64,000 nucleotides of DNA, taken from the NCBI RefSeq assembly GCF_000026365.1, contig NC_012990.1, positions 1 through 64,000 of the forward strand. The letters run 5' to 3'. The position numbers and the translations under genes are program-made. Shown here in pieces: positions 48,973-58,895 of the stretch. The notes under the pieces were generated by a model. It did not search any database and was not told the origin of the DNA. It was given only the letters and a program-made list of their open reading frames with translations. Origin of the DNA: Zygosaccharomyces rouxii. Its lineage: Eukaryota; Ascomycota; Saccharomycetes; Saccharomycetales; Saccharomycetaceae. The stretch's first letter is position 1. The number at the start of each line of letters is the position of its first letter.

Positions 48973-51900
48973 TCAAAGTTTGTTTTCATTCATTACCGAT
49001 TTAAATCTGCGAATTTTGTCCACAGCTTCTGAATCCTCTTTATTTGCATAAAAATTCTCAATCTCATTAGTTAGCTCCAATAAACTGTCCGAATTGTAAT
49101 GGAACATCAAATCGTTTTCCAGATAAAGTGACTGAGCGCTTGGGTTCAAATATATGCTCTCCACCATATTGTTGAAAAGTGTATCAATAGCGTACGGGTT
49201 GACATTTTGCCAGATATCCAATAACTTCTTCATGTCATTCAACGTTACAAAAGGTTGTTTTAAGAATACCTTGAACCTGAAAAAGTTTTGTAATTTCAAT
49301 AAGAACTCATCCCTAATATCTTCATTTTCAACATCAACAAAATTAATGGCATCTTGAATATTATTCAACATTTGTTCCAACAGTTCAGCTTTAACAGCAG
49401 ATTTCGCACTTTCACCGACATTGAATGGTTCCGTATGGGAAACAATGTCATATAGCGCAAGCATGCCGCTGAAGGTTGATTGAGTTGATAAGAGATTTGC
49501 TAATTGTAAAGTGTTCTCGGGAGCATCGTAGTATCCAATTTCCCTAGTGAAACTCTGTAGGAAAAGACCAAACGTGTACAAATCCAAAGTCTTGTGTGGA
49601 GTTTTCGCATTTGCAGAATTGATTAAATGCACAGCTTCATCAACTTGCCCATTATTGATCAAGTATTCACTTTGGATGTCTATAGAGCTAGACCCAAGGT
49701 GATCCTTGAATTTTTCGAACAACTGATTATACTGCGTATATTCACCACATCGTATGCATGATTTTAGTAGAATTTCCATGTCTAAAACCGGGCAGCTCTT
49801 GTTGAACTGGAGTATAGTTTCGTAATCTTTCAACTGGTATAATTGACTGTAGATGTATTCAATAGAAGCCTTGTATTCTGCCTGCACTGCAATACTCATA
49901 AACGCCTTTGGGAAATCAGTAACTTCAATCCACTTGTAAATGTCAGCGTTTTTGGCTAATCTCAATAAAGATTCATCTTTCAAGAAAGGTAGAATTTGGG
50001 AACTGAATTGTGGGTTTAATAGTACAAGGTCCTGTAACTTATCATGAGGAGCTCTAATTACTGTCAGATTTGTCAAATATTTTTGCTCCTCTTTATCAGG
50101 GCACAACTCCAAACTGGATTTGATGATATGACTATCGACAAACTTAGCAGATATTAGTTCTTTGTAGGTATCGTAATCAAAACAATAGCCCTCCAACAGT
50201 AGCTTCTGATACTCTTTGATGCCTGTTCTGACTGAGTTTCTAATAACTGAACCCAATGAAAGATGGTAGGATTTATCCCAATCGCCTGGATGGTTATAAA
50301 ATGCCATGACATCTTCTGCAACATTAGTTAGCTTTATGGCTTGTACCACAACACCAGGAACTTTAGCAGGATCCAAATTGAGTCTCTTGTAATTGGTTGC
50401 CAATTTGGAAAATCTCTCCATAGTTTTTTCTCTAAATTCTGCCAAAGAGTCATTGTCTAGTTCGCTGCAGTAAGTGTCAAAATCGTAAAGTTTAGTGATT
50501 AAAATGGCGTGTATTTCCATGTTGAAAGCATATTTGTCGATAGTTTGAGGCGATCCCCAAAGACTTGTCATACAACCGATGAGACCACCATAGTTCACCA
50601 CTCTAGAATCGGATAGATTTAAATTACGACAAAGGTCCACGAAGAATTCCATTTCTGTGACTTTTTTTAGAATAACTTGGGAGGGGAAATGTTGAACAAT
50701 ACCATTTAAGAAGTCGTACTTCTCCACGTTACTGATTGATTCCGCGTCTTTTATCACATTACCTTGAGCTTTAACAAACCTTAACAAGTATTCATCGGGG
50801 CAACGAATCTCCTTCAGATAGGCAAAGATGAATGGGTACAATGCAGTATCAAATCTGAATTTTTTGATTATGGATTCTTCAATCAATTTCATAATGATTT
50901 CACTATCCTTTAGCTGCAATGAATAATCCATTAAAGAGCTTAAAACTGATTCCACACCCATTGGATAAAGTAAATATTCCGACAATTTATTTCTGTGATT
51001 ACCTCTAAACTGGCATTTCATTGGATAGAGACATGAGTAGATTTTTTTGGTCAGTTTCCAATCTTCAAAACTGTTTGCCATTAATACCAGATAAAATTCA
51101 TAGGAAAATTCCGGTACCCATTTCAATTTATGGAATTGAGCCCATAGATTGTAAGCTTTATGACAATTTAATTTGGATACCGATAGTAGGAAATTGGATA
51201 GTAATAGCGAAACGTTTTCTGAAGAACCTGACACATTTCTTAAATCCTGCATTAGTCTATCCAATAATTTTATGGCCAACTCCAATTCACCAGTTTCCAC
51301 AAGTCCAGAGACTGTCATCGAATAAACCTCGAATTCACCTTCTTTCAACAGTGGATCTGAACTTAAGGCTAATCTGTACTCTTCATATAATGATTCAATT
51401 GCTCCGGGATCATTCATTGTCTTAGCATAAGATAATAATGCAACGTAGTAGAACGAATCTGACTTTGCATTTGAATTTTTATCGAGTATACGTTGAGCCT
51501 GAACGAGCGACATGTGACCCGGAAAAAGATTCATCGCCAACAAGGCGTGATCTAAAACTGATTTCGATAATAGGTGCGATCCACCACCAATAGTGTGAAA
51601 TAATTCAGCCGCTATCTTGTAGAAGTCCACGCCATTAGAGTTATGAGTGACGTATGCGGCAATAGAAGCTTTGAAAAGACACTCTAGGACCGTATTATAG
51701 ATCCTGTCAGATGGTTTCAACCGATTCATAATAAGATCTTGATAACAGGTAAGTAGTTCTGCGATTTTATAATCCAAATCATCGTTATCGAATTGACGTC
51801 TTGCCACTGAATCTAAAATTTGTTCGTAAACCTTTAGTGGTGGAATAATATCATTTCTCTTTAAAGCTTGATAAAGTGAGTTAATCGAATTTAAATCACC

Positions 51901-52695
51901 ATTTTCATAACACTTATTGATTTGGTCGGTATGTGTTCTTAAAAATGTATCCTTATTAAGACAAGGTTCCTTATCCTCTTCCCAGGGGCTCATCGAATCG
52001 CGCTGCTTAGATAAAAACTGTTGATCCAATTGTGCTGGACGACCATTATCGACAACATTATCTTCTTTGGCAACGTTATCAGCTGCAACTTTTGCATCTT
52101 TCCCTGCCGGTACCACAGGCTGTGATTCCGGCGGTATTCTATAATGGGAGTGAATGTCACTTTCCTTGCGAGATGTATTTGTCGTTGAGTAATACCTCTG
52201 TGAAAGCGTATGATCTATGAATGCATCTTTGGCGCCTGTACGAAGAGAAAGTGTTGCTGTATTTTCACCCATACTTCTCCTGCGTAGAGCTGCAGGAGAT
52301 CTGGTTTGGTGATGGCTCGAAATAGATGCAGATCTTTGCCTCCTACCATTGTAAGTATCAGTATTGCTACCCTTTGATTCACGCTGATGGGAATGTTGAT
52401 TAACGTTACCGTTATTTTCATATTGCTCTCTCAATTGTTCCTCTCTTCTCTCATCTGCAGTTTCATAATCCTGTAAGACATCATCAACAATATTGAAATT
52501 GACATTAGCACCAATAACAGGATGTGGACCCAGATGCGGTAAATGTGATGGTGGTACAGCAGAATCAACAGCTACTAAGCCCTGGTTTTGACGTAGATAT
52601 TGATACGAGCTGTCGAAAAAAGCTGTTGCAGGCTTTTGAGATGCACTGTGATAGCCCTTTGTATAGAATTTATATTTGAAGGACTTGAATGCCAT
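48973..52695 (-). CDS. RPM2: Rpm2, protein subunit of mitochondrial RNase P
   Basis: The 1240-residue protein is the orthologue of S. cerevisiae Rpm2 (1202 residues). It begins with a basic, acid-free mitochondrial targeting stretch (MAFKSFKYKFYTKGYHSAS). Low-complexity polar sequence lies at about 60-230, then helical PPR-like repeats run from about 255 onward, for example FEVYSMTVSGLVETGELELAIKLLDRL. Rpm2 works with a mitochondrial RNA to cut the 5' ends of mitochondrial tRNAs. It also has roles in RNA turnover bodies and nuclear transcription. The order PRE8-RPM2-UFO1 of S. cerevisiae is kept, with interleaved genes. Confidence 0.95.
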   Translation of the reverse strand: MAFKSFKYKFYTKGYHSASQKPATAFFDSSYQYLRQNQGLVAVDSAVPPSHLPHLGPHPVIGANVNFNIVDDVLQDYETADERREEQLREQYENNGNVNQHSHQRESKGSNTDTYNGRRQRSASISSHHQTRSPAALRRRSMGENTATLSLRTGAKDAFIDHTLSQRYYSTTNTSRKESDIHSHYRIPPESQPVVPAGKDAKVAADNVAKEDNVVDNGRPAQLDQQFLSKQRDSMSPWEEDKEPCLNKDTFLRTHTDQINKCYENGDLNSINSLYQALKRNDIIPPLKVYEQILDSVARRQFDNDDLDYKIAELLTCYQDLIMNRLKPSDRIYNTVLECLFKASIAAYVTHNSNGVDFYKIAAELFHTIGGGSHLLSKSVLDHALLAMNLFPGHMSLVQAQRILDKNSNAKSDSFYYVALLSYAKTMNDPGAIESLYEEYRLALSSDPLLKEGEFEVYSMTVSGLVETGELELAIKLLDRLMQDLRNVSGSSENVSLLLSNFLLSVSKLNCHKAYNLWAQFHKLKWVPEFSYEFYLVLMANSFEDWKLTKKIYSCLYPMKCQFRGNHRNKLSEYLLYPMGVESVLSSLMDYSLQLKDSEIIMKLIEESIIKKFRFDTALYPFIFAYLKEIRCPDEYLLRFVKAQGNVIKDAESISNVEKYDFLNGIVQHFPSQVILKKVTEMEFFVDLCRNLNLSDSRVVNYGGLIGCMTSLWGSPQTIDKYAFNMEIHAILITKLYDFDTYCSELDNDSLAEFREKTMERFSKLATNYKRLNLDPAKVPGVVVQAIKLTNVAEDVMAFYNHPGDWDKSYHLSLGSVIRNSVRTGIKEYQKLLLEGYCFDYDTYKELISAKFVDSHIIKSSLELCPDKEEQKYLTNLTVIRAPHDKLQDLVLLNPQFSSQILPFLKDESLLRLAKNADIYKWIEVTDFPKAFMSIAVQAEYKASIEYIYSQLYQLKDYETILQFNKSCPVLDMEILLKSCIRCGEYTQYNQLFEKFKDHLGSSSIDIQSEYLINNGQVDEAVHLINSANAKTPHKTLDLYTFGLFLQSFTREIGYYDAPENTLQLANLLSTQSTFSGMLALYDIVSHTEPFNVGESAKSAVKAELLEQMLNNIQDAINFVDVENEDIRDEFLLKLQNFFRFKVFLKQPFVTLNDMKKLLDIWQNVNPYAIDTLFNNMVESIYLNPSAQSLYLENDLMFHYNSDSLLELTNEIENFYANKEDSEAVDKIRRFKSVMNENKL

Positions 52696-53611
52696 TGCAG
52701 ATATTATCGTATCTTGACTCCTTCAGTTTAAACCATGAAATAAATAAGAAGCGTTCACTTCAGTAACTAAAGAACACCAGTTATCTTATTCACAGATATC
52801 AACGTTCGAGCATGAAACCACGTCCTCACGTCTTGATTACCTAGATATTATGGTTCTTATTCTCGTAGTCAAATAGTACTCTTCTAATTGGTGATAATAA
52901 TGATGAGTCGATTGAATCTTTTTTTTTTTTTCACTGGGGGAAGACACGTCGGTAGGTAAGATTAACCTATTAATAAGCGGTGGTGTAAGGGTATAGGTAC
53001 CGATTCGGATAGCCGTATTCTTCCTTTTAAACTTTCGAAGAAAACCGCTCGGATGGCGGCGAAAAAAGTTTCTTTTCCTGTGGGGTGAAAAGAAATGCCA
53101 TAAAATCCAATGCAGGGCAGTTAGAGTATATGTGGCAGTGGGCTAGTAGGGTTGAAAGTTGCAACGGCGTTAAGTTAGAGGTGTTGTGCAGTAGCCAATG
53201 TAGTGCCCTATTCTATGTTATACAATGCTACAATGGACGATATACTCTATTTTTACCCGTTGCTCGCTTCTCCCGGTCTTCCTTCACTCCGTTTGCCCCT
53301 CCCCCTCACCCAGACACCACCCCCGCGCTTTAATGTCCCGAGTATGAAATTGACCGTGGGGTCTGCAGCCGTGGTTGCTAGCGGATTAGCGTACCGCTCC
53401 TGAAGAATTAGAGACGGAAAGAGCGACGTGCCCGGGATCGGACATAGACACGGAGGTTAAGAAGACCGAATTATACTAGTCGTCCCGCATGGCACTATGG
53501 TAGGTGATTGACGTTAAAGCTAATTGATTTTAAAGAAAAAAAAAAAAAAAACCAGCTAGTAGCATAGTTGTATTATACAGCGAATATATTGCATATATCA
53601 AATATCACTAT
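52696..53611. other. Long region between RPM2 and ERG13
   Basis: About 915 bases hold the RPM2 upstream region and the ERG13 3' end. It is unusually G+C rich for an intergenic region between about 53040 and 53480, with a pyrimidine tract around 53263-53330. A Reb1-type site ttacccg lies at 53254-53260. An 82-codon frame at 53085 has no coding character that I trust. An RNA gene cannot be excluded. Confidence 0.45.
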
Positions 53612-54997
53612 TCACTGTTTTACAGAATAGTTACGTCTAAATTTGTCATCGATCGAAGTTAAGTAGTAGGCGCCTGGTGCAACTAAATCGATTGAACCTT
53701 TTGGTTCGAAACTTTTCTTTAGATGGGCCTCTTCACGTAGATGAATAGCAGCTTCGTATTGTTCTGGAGTTTCCACTGCTCTTGAGTTCAATTTGTTATC
53801 CAAATCTAATAGCTTGTTAATGTGAGAAACGTCACCCACGACTTTCAAGGAGAATAATGATGCAGCTAACCCAGAACCGTAGGAAAATAGACCAACGCGC
53901 TTACCTTGTAATTTTTCGGAACCAACGTAATACAACAATGACGCTAGAGAAGCATAAAGGGAACCAGTGTACATGTTACCGGTGTTGGTTGGAACAATCA
54001 ATGATGGTTGCACACGTTCTTGACACAATTGTTTGGTAGCACCAACAAATGTTTTTTCGATGGATTTATCTGTCAAAGACTTTTCATAGTCGACCTTGGC
54101 CAAATTAGAGTCGACTTCAGGGTACAATTCAGGTTTGGCGCGGAAATCGTCGTACAGAAGACGTGCATAAGATTTGGTAACCAATTTACATGTTGGCACG
54201 TGGAAAATGTTATAATCGAAATGATTCTTCACACCAATAGATTCTGGACTTAGTGGGTCCTTAGCTAAACCCCTGGCAATGGCTTTCTTAGAGTAAGAAC
54301 GGTAAACTTGGTCAACAGCCTTCACGTAACATGTAAGGGAAAAGTGACCATCCACATAGGGGTACTCGCTGGTAAAATCTGGCTTGTAGAAATCGTAAGC
54401 ATGTTCCATGTAACTAGCACGGACATTATCAAAGACAAGTGGTGCATCAGGACCAATCCATAATGCTACAGTACCGGCACCACCGGTTGGTCTGGCAGCA
54501 CCCTTGTCGTAAATGGCAATATCACCACAGACAACAATGGCATCACGACCATCCCATGCGTTTGATTCAATCCAGTTAATAGAGTTGAAAAGGGCGTTGG
54601 TACCACCGTAACAAGCATTATATGTATCAATACCCTCCAAATCATTATTACCTTCAAATAGTTGGGTCAAGACAGTCTTGACAGCTTTTGCCTTATCTAG
54701 TAAAGTTTCAGTACCGACTTCCAAACGACCGACACTGTGAGGATCAATGCCGTAGTTCTTTAGTAGTCGGGAACAAACTGTCAAAGACATAGAATAAATA
54801 TCTTCTCTATCGTTAACGTATGACATCTTGGTTTGACCCAATCCGATAGTATACTTACCAGCTGAGACGCCATCCTTCTTTTCCAATTCTTCTTGAGAAA
54901 CACATTGTGAGGGAATGTAGATTTCAATACCTTTGATACCAACGTTCTGCGGCTTACCTGGATGTTGAACGGTCTTCTGTTTCTTAGTTTCTGTCAT
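53612..54997 (-). CDS. ERG13: HMG-CoA synthase Erg13
   Basis: The 461-residue enzyme condenses acetyl-CoA with acetoacetyl-CoA to HMG-CoA, the step before HMG-CoA reductase in sterol synthesis. The catalytic Cys is residue 129 in [15 protein letters not shown]. The N-terminal [20 protein letters not shown] and the [18 protein letters not shown] blocks are family signatures, as are [14 protein letters not shown] and the C-terminal [21 protein letters not shown]. cerevisiae Erg13 (YML126C) has 491 residues; the difference is mainly at the N terminus. It is divergent from UFO1, an adjacency created by interleaving of the two ancestral blocks. Confidence 0.97.
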   Translation of the reverse strand: MTETKKQKTVQHPGKPQNVGIKGIEIYIPSQCVSQEELEKKDGVSAGKYTIGLGQTKMSYVNDREDIYSMSLTVCSRLLKNYGIDPHSVGRLEVGTETLLDKAKAVKTVLTQLFEGNNDLEGIDTYNACYGGTNALFNSINWIESNAWDGRDAIVVCGDIAIYDKGAARPTGGAGTVALWIGPDAPLVFDNVRASYMEHAYDFYKPDFTSEYPYVDGHFSLTCYVKAVDQVYRSYSKKAIARGLAKDPLSPESIGVKNHFDYNIFHVPTCKLVTKSYARLLYDDFRAKPELYPEVDSNLAKVDYEKSLTDKSIEKTFVGATKQLCQERVQPSLIVPTNTGNMYTGSLYASLASLLYYVGSEKLQGKRVGLFSYGSGLAASLFSLKVVGDVSHINKLLDLDNKLNSRAVETPEQYEAAIHLREEAHLKKSFEPKGSIDLVAPGAYYLTSIDDKFRRNYSVKQ

Positions 54998-55627
54998 TAT
55001 GGAAGAAAAAACCTTTTACCTTTTTTTATCTTCTTATTGGCGGGAAGCTCTTTTGTTCTCTTAAAAGATTCCCTAAATCTCTGTTGCTACACTTACCTTT
55101 ATATAATCTGAGTTGAACTGTATTCCATGTTAATTTGACTTGTCCTATTTCTTTATTTGCAGCGTTGCCGCGCGTACAACGCGTCCAACAGCGCATTCTT
55201 ATCGTTTAATTAAGGAAAATAAAAAAATAAGAAAAAATTTTAAACGAAACTGACTGCCCCGAATTCTGTGGAGTTTCTGTTTCTCCATTTTATATGTGCG
55301 CGTAGTGTAGCGGTTAATCATAGGGAAACTCCTCTTGTGTTCGAACCACACACGAAGTAATGATCGATCGAGTACATTCAATCTAACAATATTTCACTAA
55401 CATTTGCATTTCTTCCACCATGATGTGCTCTAGTGAAAACTGCTAGAGCTTTATTTCGATATCTTGTTATCCTTAAATTATTACAACGTGCCCAATCACG
55501 TGTAGCGGTGGAACCATGAAAAATCCTTTTAAGGTCTATTCATATGTGTATATATTACAAACTTCATCTATCAAAGAAATCTCACCTCCTAGGGAGAAAC
55601 CTAGTCCTCTTGAGAAAGATTTCCGCC
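54998..55627. promoter_or_regulatory. Divergent ERG13-UFO1 upstream region
   Basis: About 630 bases. It carries a solitary pair of tRNA-type A and B boxes (given separately at 55296-55365) and an E-box CACGTG at 55497-55502 in front of UFO1. An in-frame ATG at 55544 is upstream of the chosen UFO1 start. Confidence 0.6.
55296..55365 (+). pseudogene. Degenerate tRNA gene or extra TFIIIC site
   Basis: A perfect A box (tagtgtagcgg, 55303-55313) and a perfect B-box core (gttcgaacc, 55339-55347) lie 36 bases apart, start to start, several bases closer than in a normal tRNA. The D arm partly pairs and the T arm can form four pairs. Acceptor and anticodon stems do not form, and no oligo-T stop follows closely. 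It is either a decayed tRNA gene or a site that still binds TFIIIC without making a tRNA. Confidence 0.6.
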
Positions 55628-57589
55628 ATGGACGGTGATGAGAGTCCACATAGTGCTCTTCTAGCGTTGCCCGCAGAGATTTTAATCAATATTTTAAGCC
55701 ATTTAGATGAGAAGGATTTATACGTCTTACAAGAGGTTTGCTCCAGATTAAGAAGATTGGTTAATGATGAAGAGTTGTGGAAGAATCTGTTCATATCGCA
55801 AATTCACACTAATTATTTTCCATCCTTTGCGCAGACCCCAAAATATAGTATCGAATATGTGGATCGTCAGCAGGGTTTGAGACAATGGGGTCATAATAGA
55901 GCTATTAAGACGAAGTATGTTATTGCACCATCGCCAAGGTTTGAAGTTCAGATAGAAAGTATGATATTTGATTATCCACGTTGTGCATGTTATAACGATG
56001 GTGTTATTACGGTAGTGCAACTGCATCAAAGGCGTAAGAAAGATCGTTTAGTCTATATTCCCTGTACTACACCTCAAGGTTGCTCTACTATGCATTTTAA
56101 CATTAACTCCGCCGTATTTGGAAGATTCGACGGTAGGGTCTTTGGTAAATTGTTGAGTAATAAATCGTATCTGACCCCCGTGACAGAATTTAATGCAAGG
56201 CACACCCACTGCGTCACGGCGATAGCTGCGTCTTCATCACAAGATTTTTCAGAGGATTGGTGTGCAAGTGGATCAGCGAATGGTGAACTTATGTGGTGGT
56301 GTGAGACAAAATTAGTGAAAGATATCAGAGTCTCGAACAGACCCATTCAACGATTGGCTCTCTATAAGAATTGGACAATAGCATTAGATGACGACAGGAT
56401 ATACGTAATTCATGCCATGGATCAAGTTCATTCTTTGGCTCTTCCGAGAGTTCAAAATGAAGCTGGTGCTGAAGTCCCATTAAACGTTCAATTTCTGAAA
56501 GTCGATTTTGGTGCCAAGTGGTTGGTAATGGCAGACTTAAAGGGCCTATATGTGATAGCATTTGATCCCGAACAGAATTTTGGGCACACGAGATGTTTGC
56601 AAATACAGGAAGGTATATCTAATGTAGTAGCAGATGAATCTACATGTCGAAGAGAACAAAATTCCAATTTTGCTGGTGGTGATGGTTGTTTTATTGCAGT
56701 TATAACTGCAGATAATTCAGTCAAGGTAATTAATATTCGTGCACCGGGCAATGTCCTAAAAGTCAACACACATTTGCATTTTGATAAAGAGGTTCATACA
56801 TGTCAAGTGACAAATTTGGTGGTAGTCTGTGCCCTGGCGGGTAGTTTGCAGATCTTTGATGCTGCCAGTGGTGAACTGGTAAAAGTTGTGCAAAAGACAG
56901 ATAAGGATCCCCAGTTTCTAGGTCTCTCACAGGGGAGAATGGTAGTCGCCAGTCGGAACGTAATTCAATATTTGCAATATGTTCCAGAGGAGAGAATTAA
57001 CAAAAACCGTACTGGCAGCAGTAGTAGGGGACAGAACATCAAATGGGAGAAAGAGGTCAGTTTAGGCATGGATATTTATGACGAAGAAGAACAGATAAGA
57101 CAAGAAACCGCAGAAAGAAACCGGAAGCTATTGGAGGATTATGGAGGTGATATGAGTGAAGAGGAACTCCATCTGAGAATAGCGTTGATGGAATCTGAGT
57201 CCGTGGCCGAACGACCCGTCCAACAGGGACAGGAAGAGAATGACGATGCAGATGAAGAGCTCAGGAGAGCCTTAGAAGAATCTCGTCGTCAGCATGAACA
57301 CGAAGAATTACTCAATAGCTTTGCTGATGATGACGATGATGATTTTAGAGATGCATTGGGACAATCTTTAGCGGCGGAAAGACGGCGTAATCCTAGGGCC
57401 AGGTTGCGCCATAATACACCTGAAAGTAGAACACACGAAGACACAAGCACCCATACGAATAATGACACCCAACAACAGTTAGACCAGCATCAACAGCAAC
57501 AACAGCAACAGCAACAACAGCAACAACAGACAGACGATGAAGAGGCATTACAGTTAGCCATAGCACTTTCTTTAAGTGAGATGAGTTAA
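55628..57589 (+). CDS. UFO1: F-box protein Ufo1 with C-terminal ubiquitin-interacting motifs
   Basis: The ATG at 55628 gives 653 residues (668 in S. cerevisiae) and puts the F-box at the N terminus (about 13-55, LPAEILINILSHLDEKDLYVL), as in the orthologue. The 28 upstream in-frame residues were left out. The middle is a WD-like beta-propeller with IYIPCTTPQGCST and GRFDGRVFGKLLSNKSYLTPV. At the end are four UIM-like helices, for example DEELRRALEESRRQ and EEALQLAIALSLSEM, with a run of 13 Gln before the last. Ufo1 is an SCF adaptor that destroys Ho endonuclease and others. Confidence 0.95.
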   Translation: MDGDESPHSALLALPAEILINILSHLDEKDLYVLQEVCSRLRRLVNDEELWKNLFISQIHTNYFPSFAQTPKYSIEYVDRQQGLRQWGHNRAIKTKYVIAPSPRFEVQIESMIFDYPRCACYNDGVITVVQLHQRRKKDRLVYIPCTTPQGCSTMHFNINSAVFGRFDGRVFGKLLSNKSYLTPVTEFNARHTHCVTAIAASSSQDFSEDWCASGSANGELMWWCETKLVKDIRVSNRPIQRLALYKNWTIALDDDRIYVIHAMDQVHSLALPRVQNEAGAEVPLNVQFLKVDFGAKWLVMADLKGLYVIAFDPEQNFGHTRCLQIQEGISNVVADESTCRREQNSNFAGGDGCFIAVITADNSVKVINIRAPGNVLKVNTHLHFDKEVHTCQVTNLVVVCALAGSLQIFDAASGELVKVVQKTDKDPQFLGLSQGRMVVASRNVIQYLQYVPEERINKNRTGSSSRGQNIKWEKEVSLGMDIYDEEEQIRQETAERNRKLLEDYGGDMSEEELHLRIALMESESVAERPVQQGQEENDDADEELRRALEESRRQHEHEELLNSFADDDDDDFRDALGQSLAAERRRNPRARLRHNTPESRTHEDTSTHTNNDTQQQLDQHQQQQQQQQQQQQQTDDEEALQLAIALSLSEMS

Positions 57590-57721
57590 CCTTACATAAA
57601 AGCATAATCAAAAAAAAGAGAAAAAAGTTTTTGGGCACCAAATACAATTATATGTAATGGAAATCAAAATAAGTGTATCGATTATCCGGTAGTGATGATA
57701 TTAATGGTATATAGAATGTCT

Positions 57722-58657
57722 TCAGAATACAAAGACCTGGTCATTACCTTCGGATTCTTCACCGCTGAATCTCCAACCAATGTTGTTAGCCAACTCTAGA
57801 ACTAGACTGTTCATATCAGGAGGACCGCAGATAAGTAACCTGTGATCAACAGATGGCGATGGCAAACATCTTTGCATCATTTCTTTTGTAACATAGCCTC
57901 TAAGACCTTTCCAATTGCTGGATGGTCTGTTAACCACGTAATTTACTTCGAAATGGGGATATTTATCCACCAACTCATCCAATTCATCCTTGAGCAAAAT
58001 GTCATTTTCAGTTTCATTAGCATACAGCAGAGAAATTTTTGTTACATCTTCTGGTGTGGTGATAATTTCGTTCAAGACTTGTAGAATGGGGGTTATGCCG
58101 CTACCACCAGCTACTAGACCGATTGCTGTAGAGGAATTGCAGTAATAGTTTAGTTTACCAACTGGCCCCATAAAATCCACAGTTTTCCCAGGCTCTAAAC
58201 CTGCAAAAAATTTAGAAACTTTGCCGTCGACATAAGATTTAACCATCAGGTCAAAATATCCAGGAGCATAACGAGGAGAAATTGGATGGTAAGGTCTTAT
58301 TTCTTCAGTACCATTGATGAAAGCACGGGCCATTAGATGGTAGCCTGGTGGCAAATTCAAAGTTTCAACAGATGTGTTCAATTTAAATCTATAGATCGCA
58401 GTATTCTTGGAGACAATGGTTTTGTCCTCTAATTCCAATGGTGACCATCTATCAGAATAAATTGATCTTTTACGACTATAGGCAGCATAAGCTCTATAGG
58501 CCAGAAAAGAAAATAAAACAGGTAATGTGTACAGCAGTCTGTTCTCTCCTGACATGTACACCGTTATACTGATACCTGCAAGGAATAAACCAGTGGGAAT
58601 ATATATACCATGGACAGGTTCATCTAATATGTTTTTTCCAACTAAAACATCTGCCAT
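57722..58657 (-). CDS. AIM33: NADH-cytochrome b5 reductase-like Aim33/Pga3
   Basis: The 311-residue protein matches the S. cerevisiae pair Aim33 (YML087C, 312 residues) and Pga3 (YML125C), which are duplicates from the whole-genome duplication. Two N-terminal hydrophobic segments (about 18-58) anchor it in a membrane. The FAD domain carries IRPYHPISP (RxYxxS type). The NAD domain carries LVAGGSGITPILQVL and LLICGPPDMN, and the end is the usual short F-V-F. Both relatives sit in ER or plasma membrane and transfer electrons from NADH; substrates are unclear. The position beside ALO1 favours the AIM33 name, but it stands for both. Confidence 0.9.
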   Translation of the reverse strand: MADVLVGKNILDEPVHGIYIPTGLFLAGISITVYMSGENRLLYTLPVLFSFLAYRAYAAYSRKRSIYSDRWSPLELEDKTIVSKNTAIYRFKLNTSVETLNLPPGYHLMARAFINGTEEIRPYHPISPRYAPGYFDLMVKSYVDGKVSKFFAGLEPGKTVDFMGPVGKLNYYCNSSTAIGLVAGGSGITPILQVLNEIITTPEDVTKISLLYANETENDILLKDELDELVDKYPHFEVNYVVNRPSSNWKGLRGYVTKEMMQRCLPSPSVDHRLLICGPPDMNSLVLELANNIGWRFSGEESEGNDQVFVF

Positions 58658-58895
58658 CTTGATTCAAAACCTGAATATGTCGAGCCACTGTCTGTAATCA
58701 AAGCTCAACCAGTGGATTTTTACTCAAAACTCCCAGGTAACTTGATCTTCGATGACCTTTCTTTAGTAATGGTATTTTTTTTCACTTGTCCTTCCACATG
58801 TCGGCCTCTCCATTGTGAAAAACATAATAAAAATATACAGAAAATAATAACAGAATAATAGTAAAAAATAATTCTTACTTAAAGCTCTATAATCC

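Noticed and set aside
55544..55627. Upstream in-frame ATG giving UFO1 a 28-residue extension
   Set aside because: The extension is not seen in the S. cerevisiae protein, and the ATG at 55628 places the F-box at the expected distance from the N terminus.
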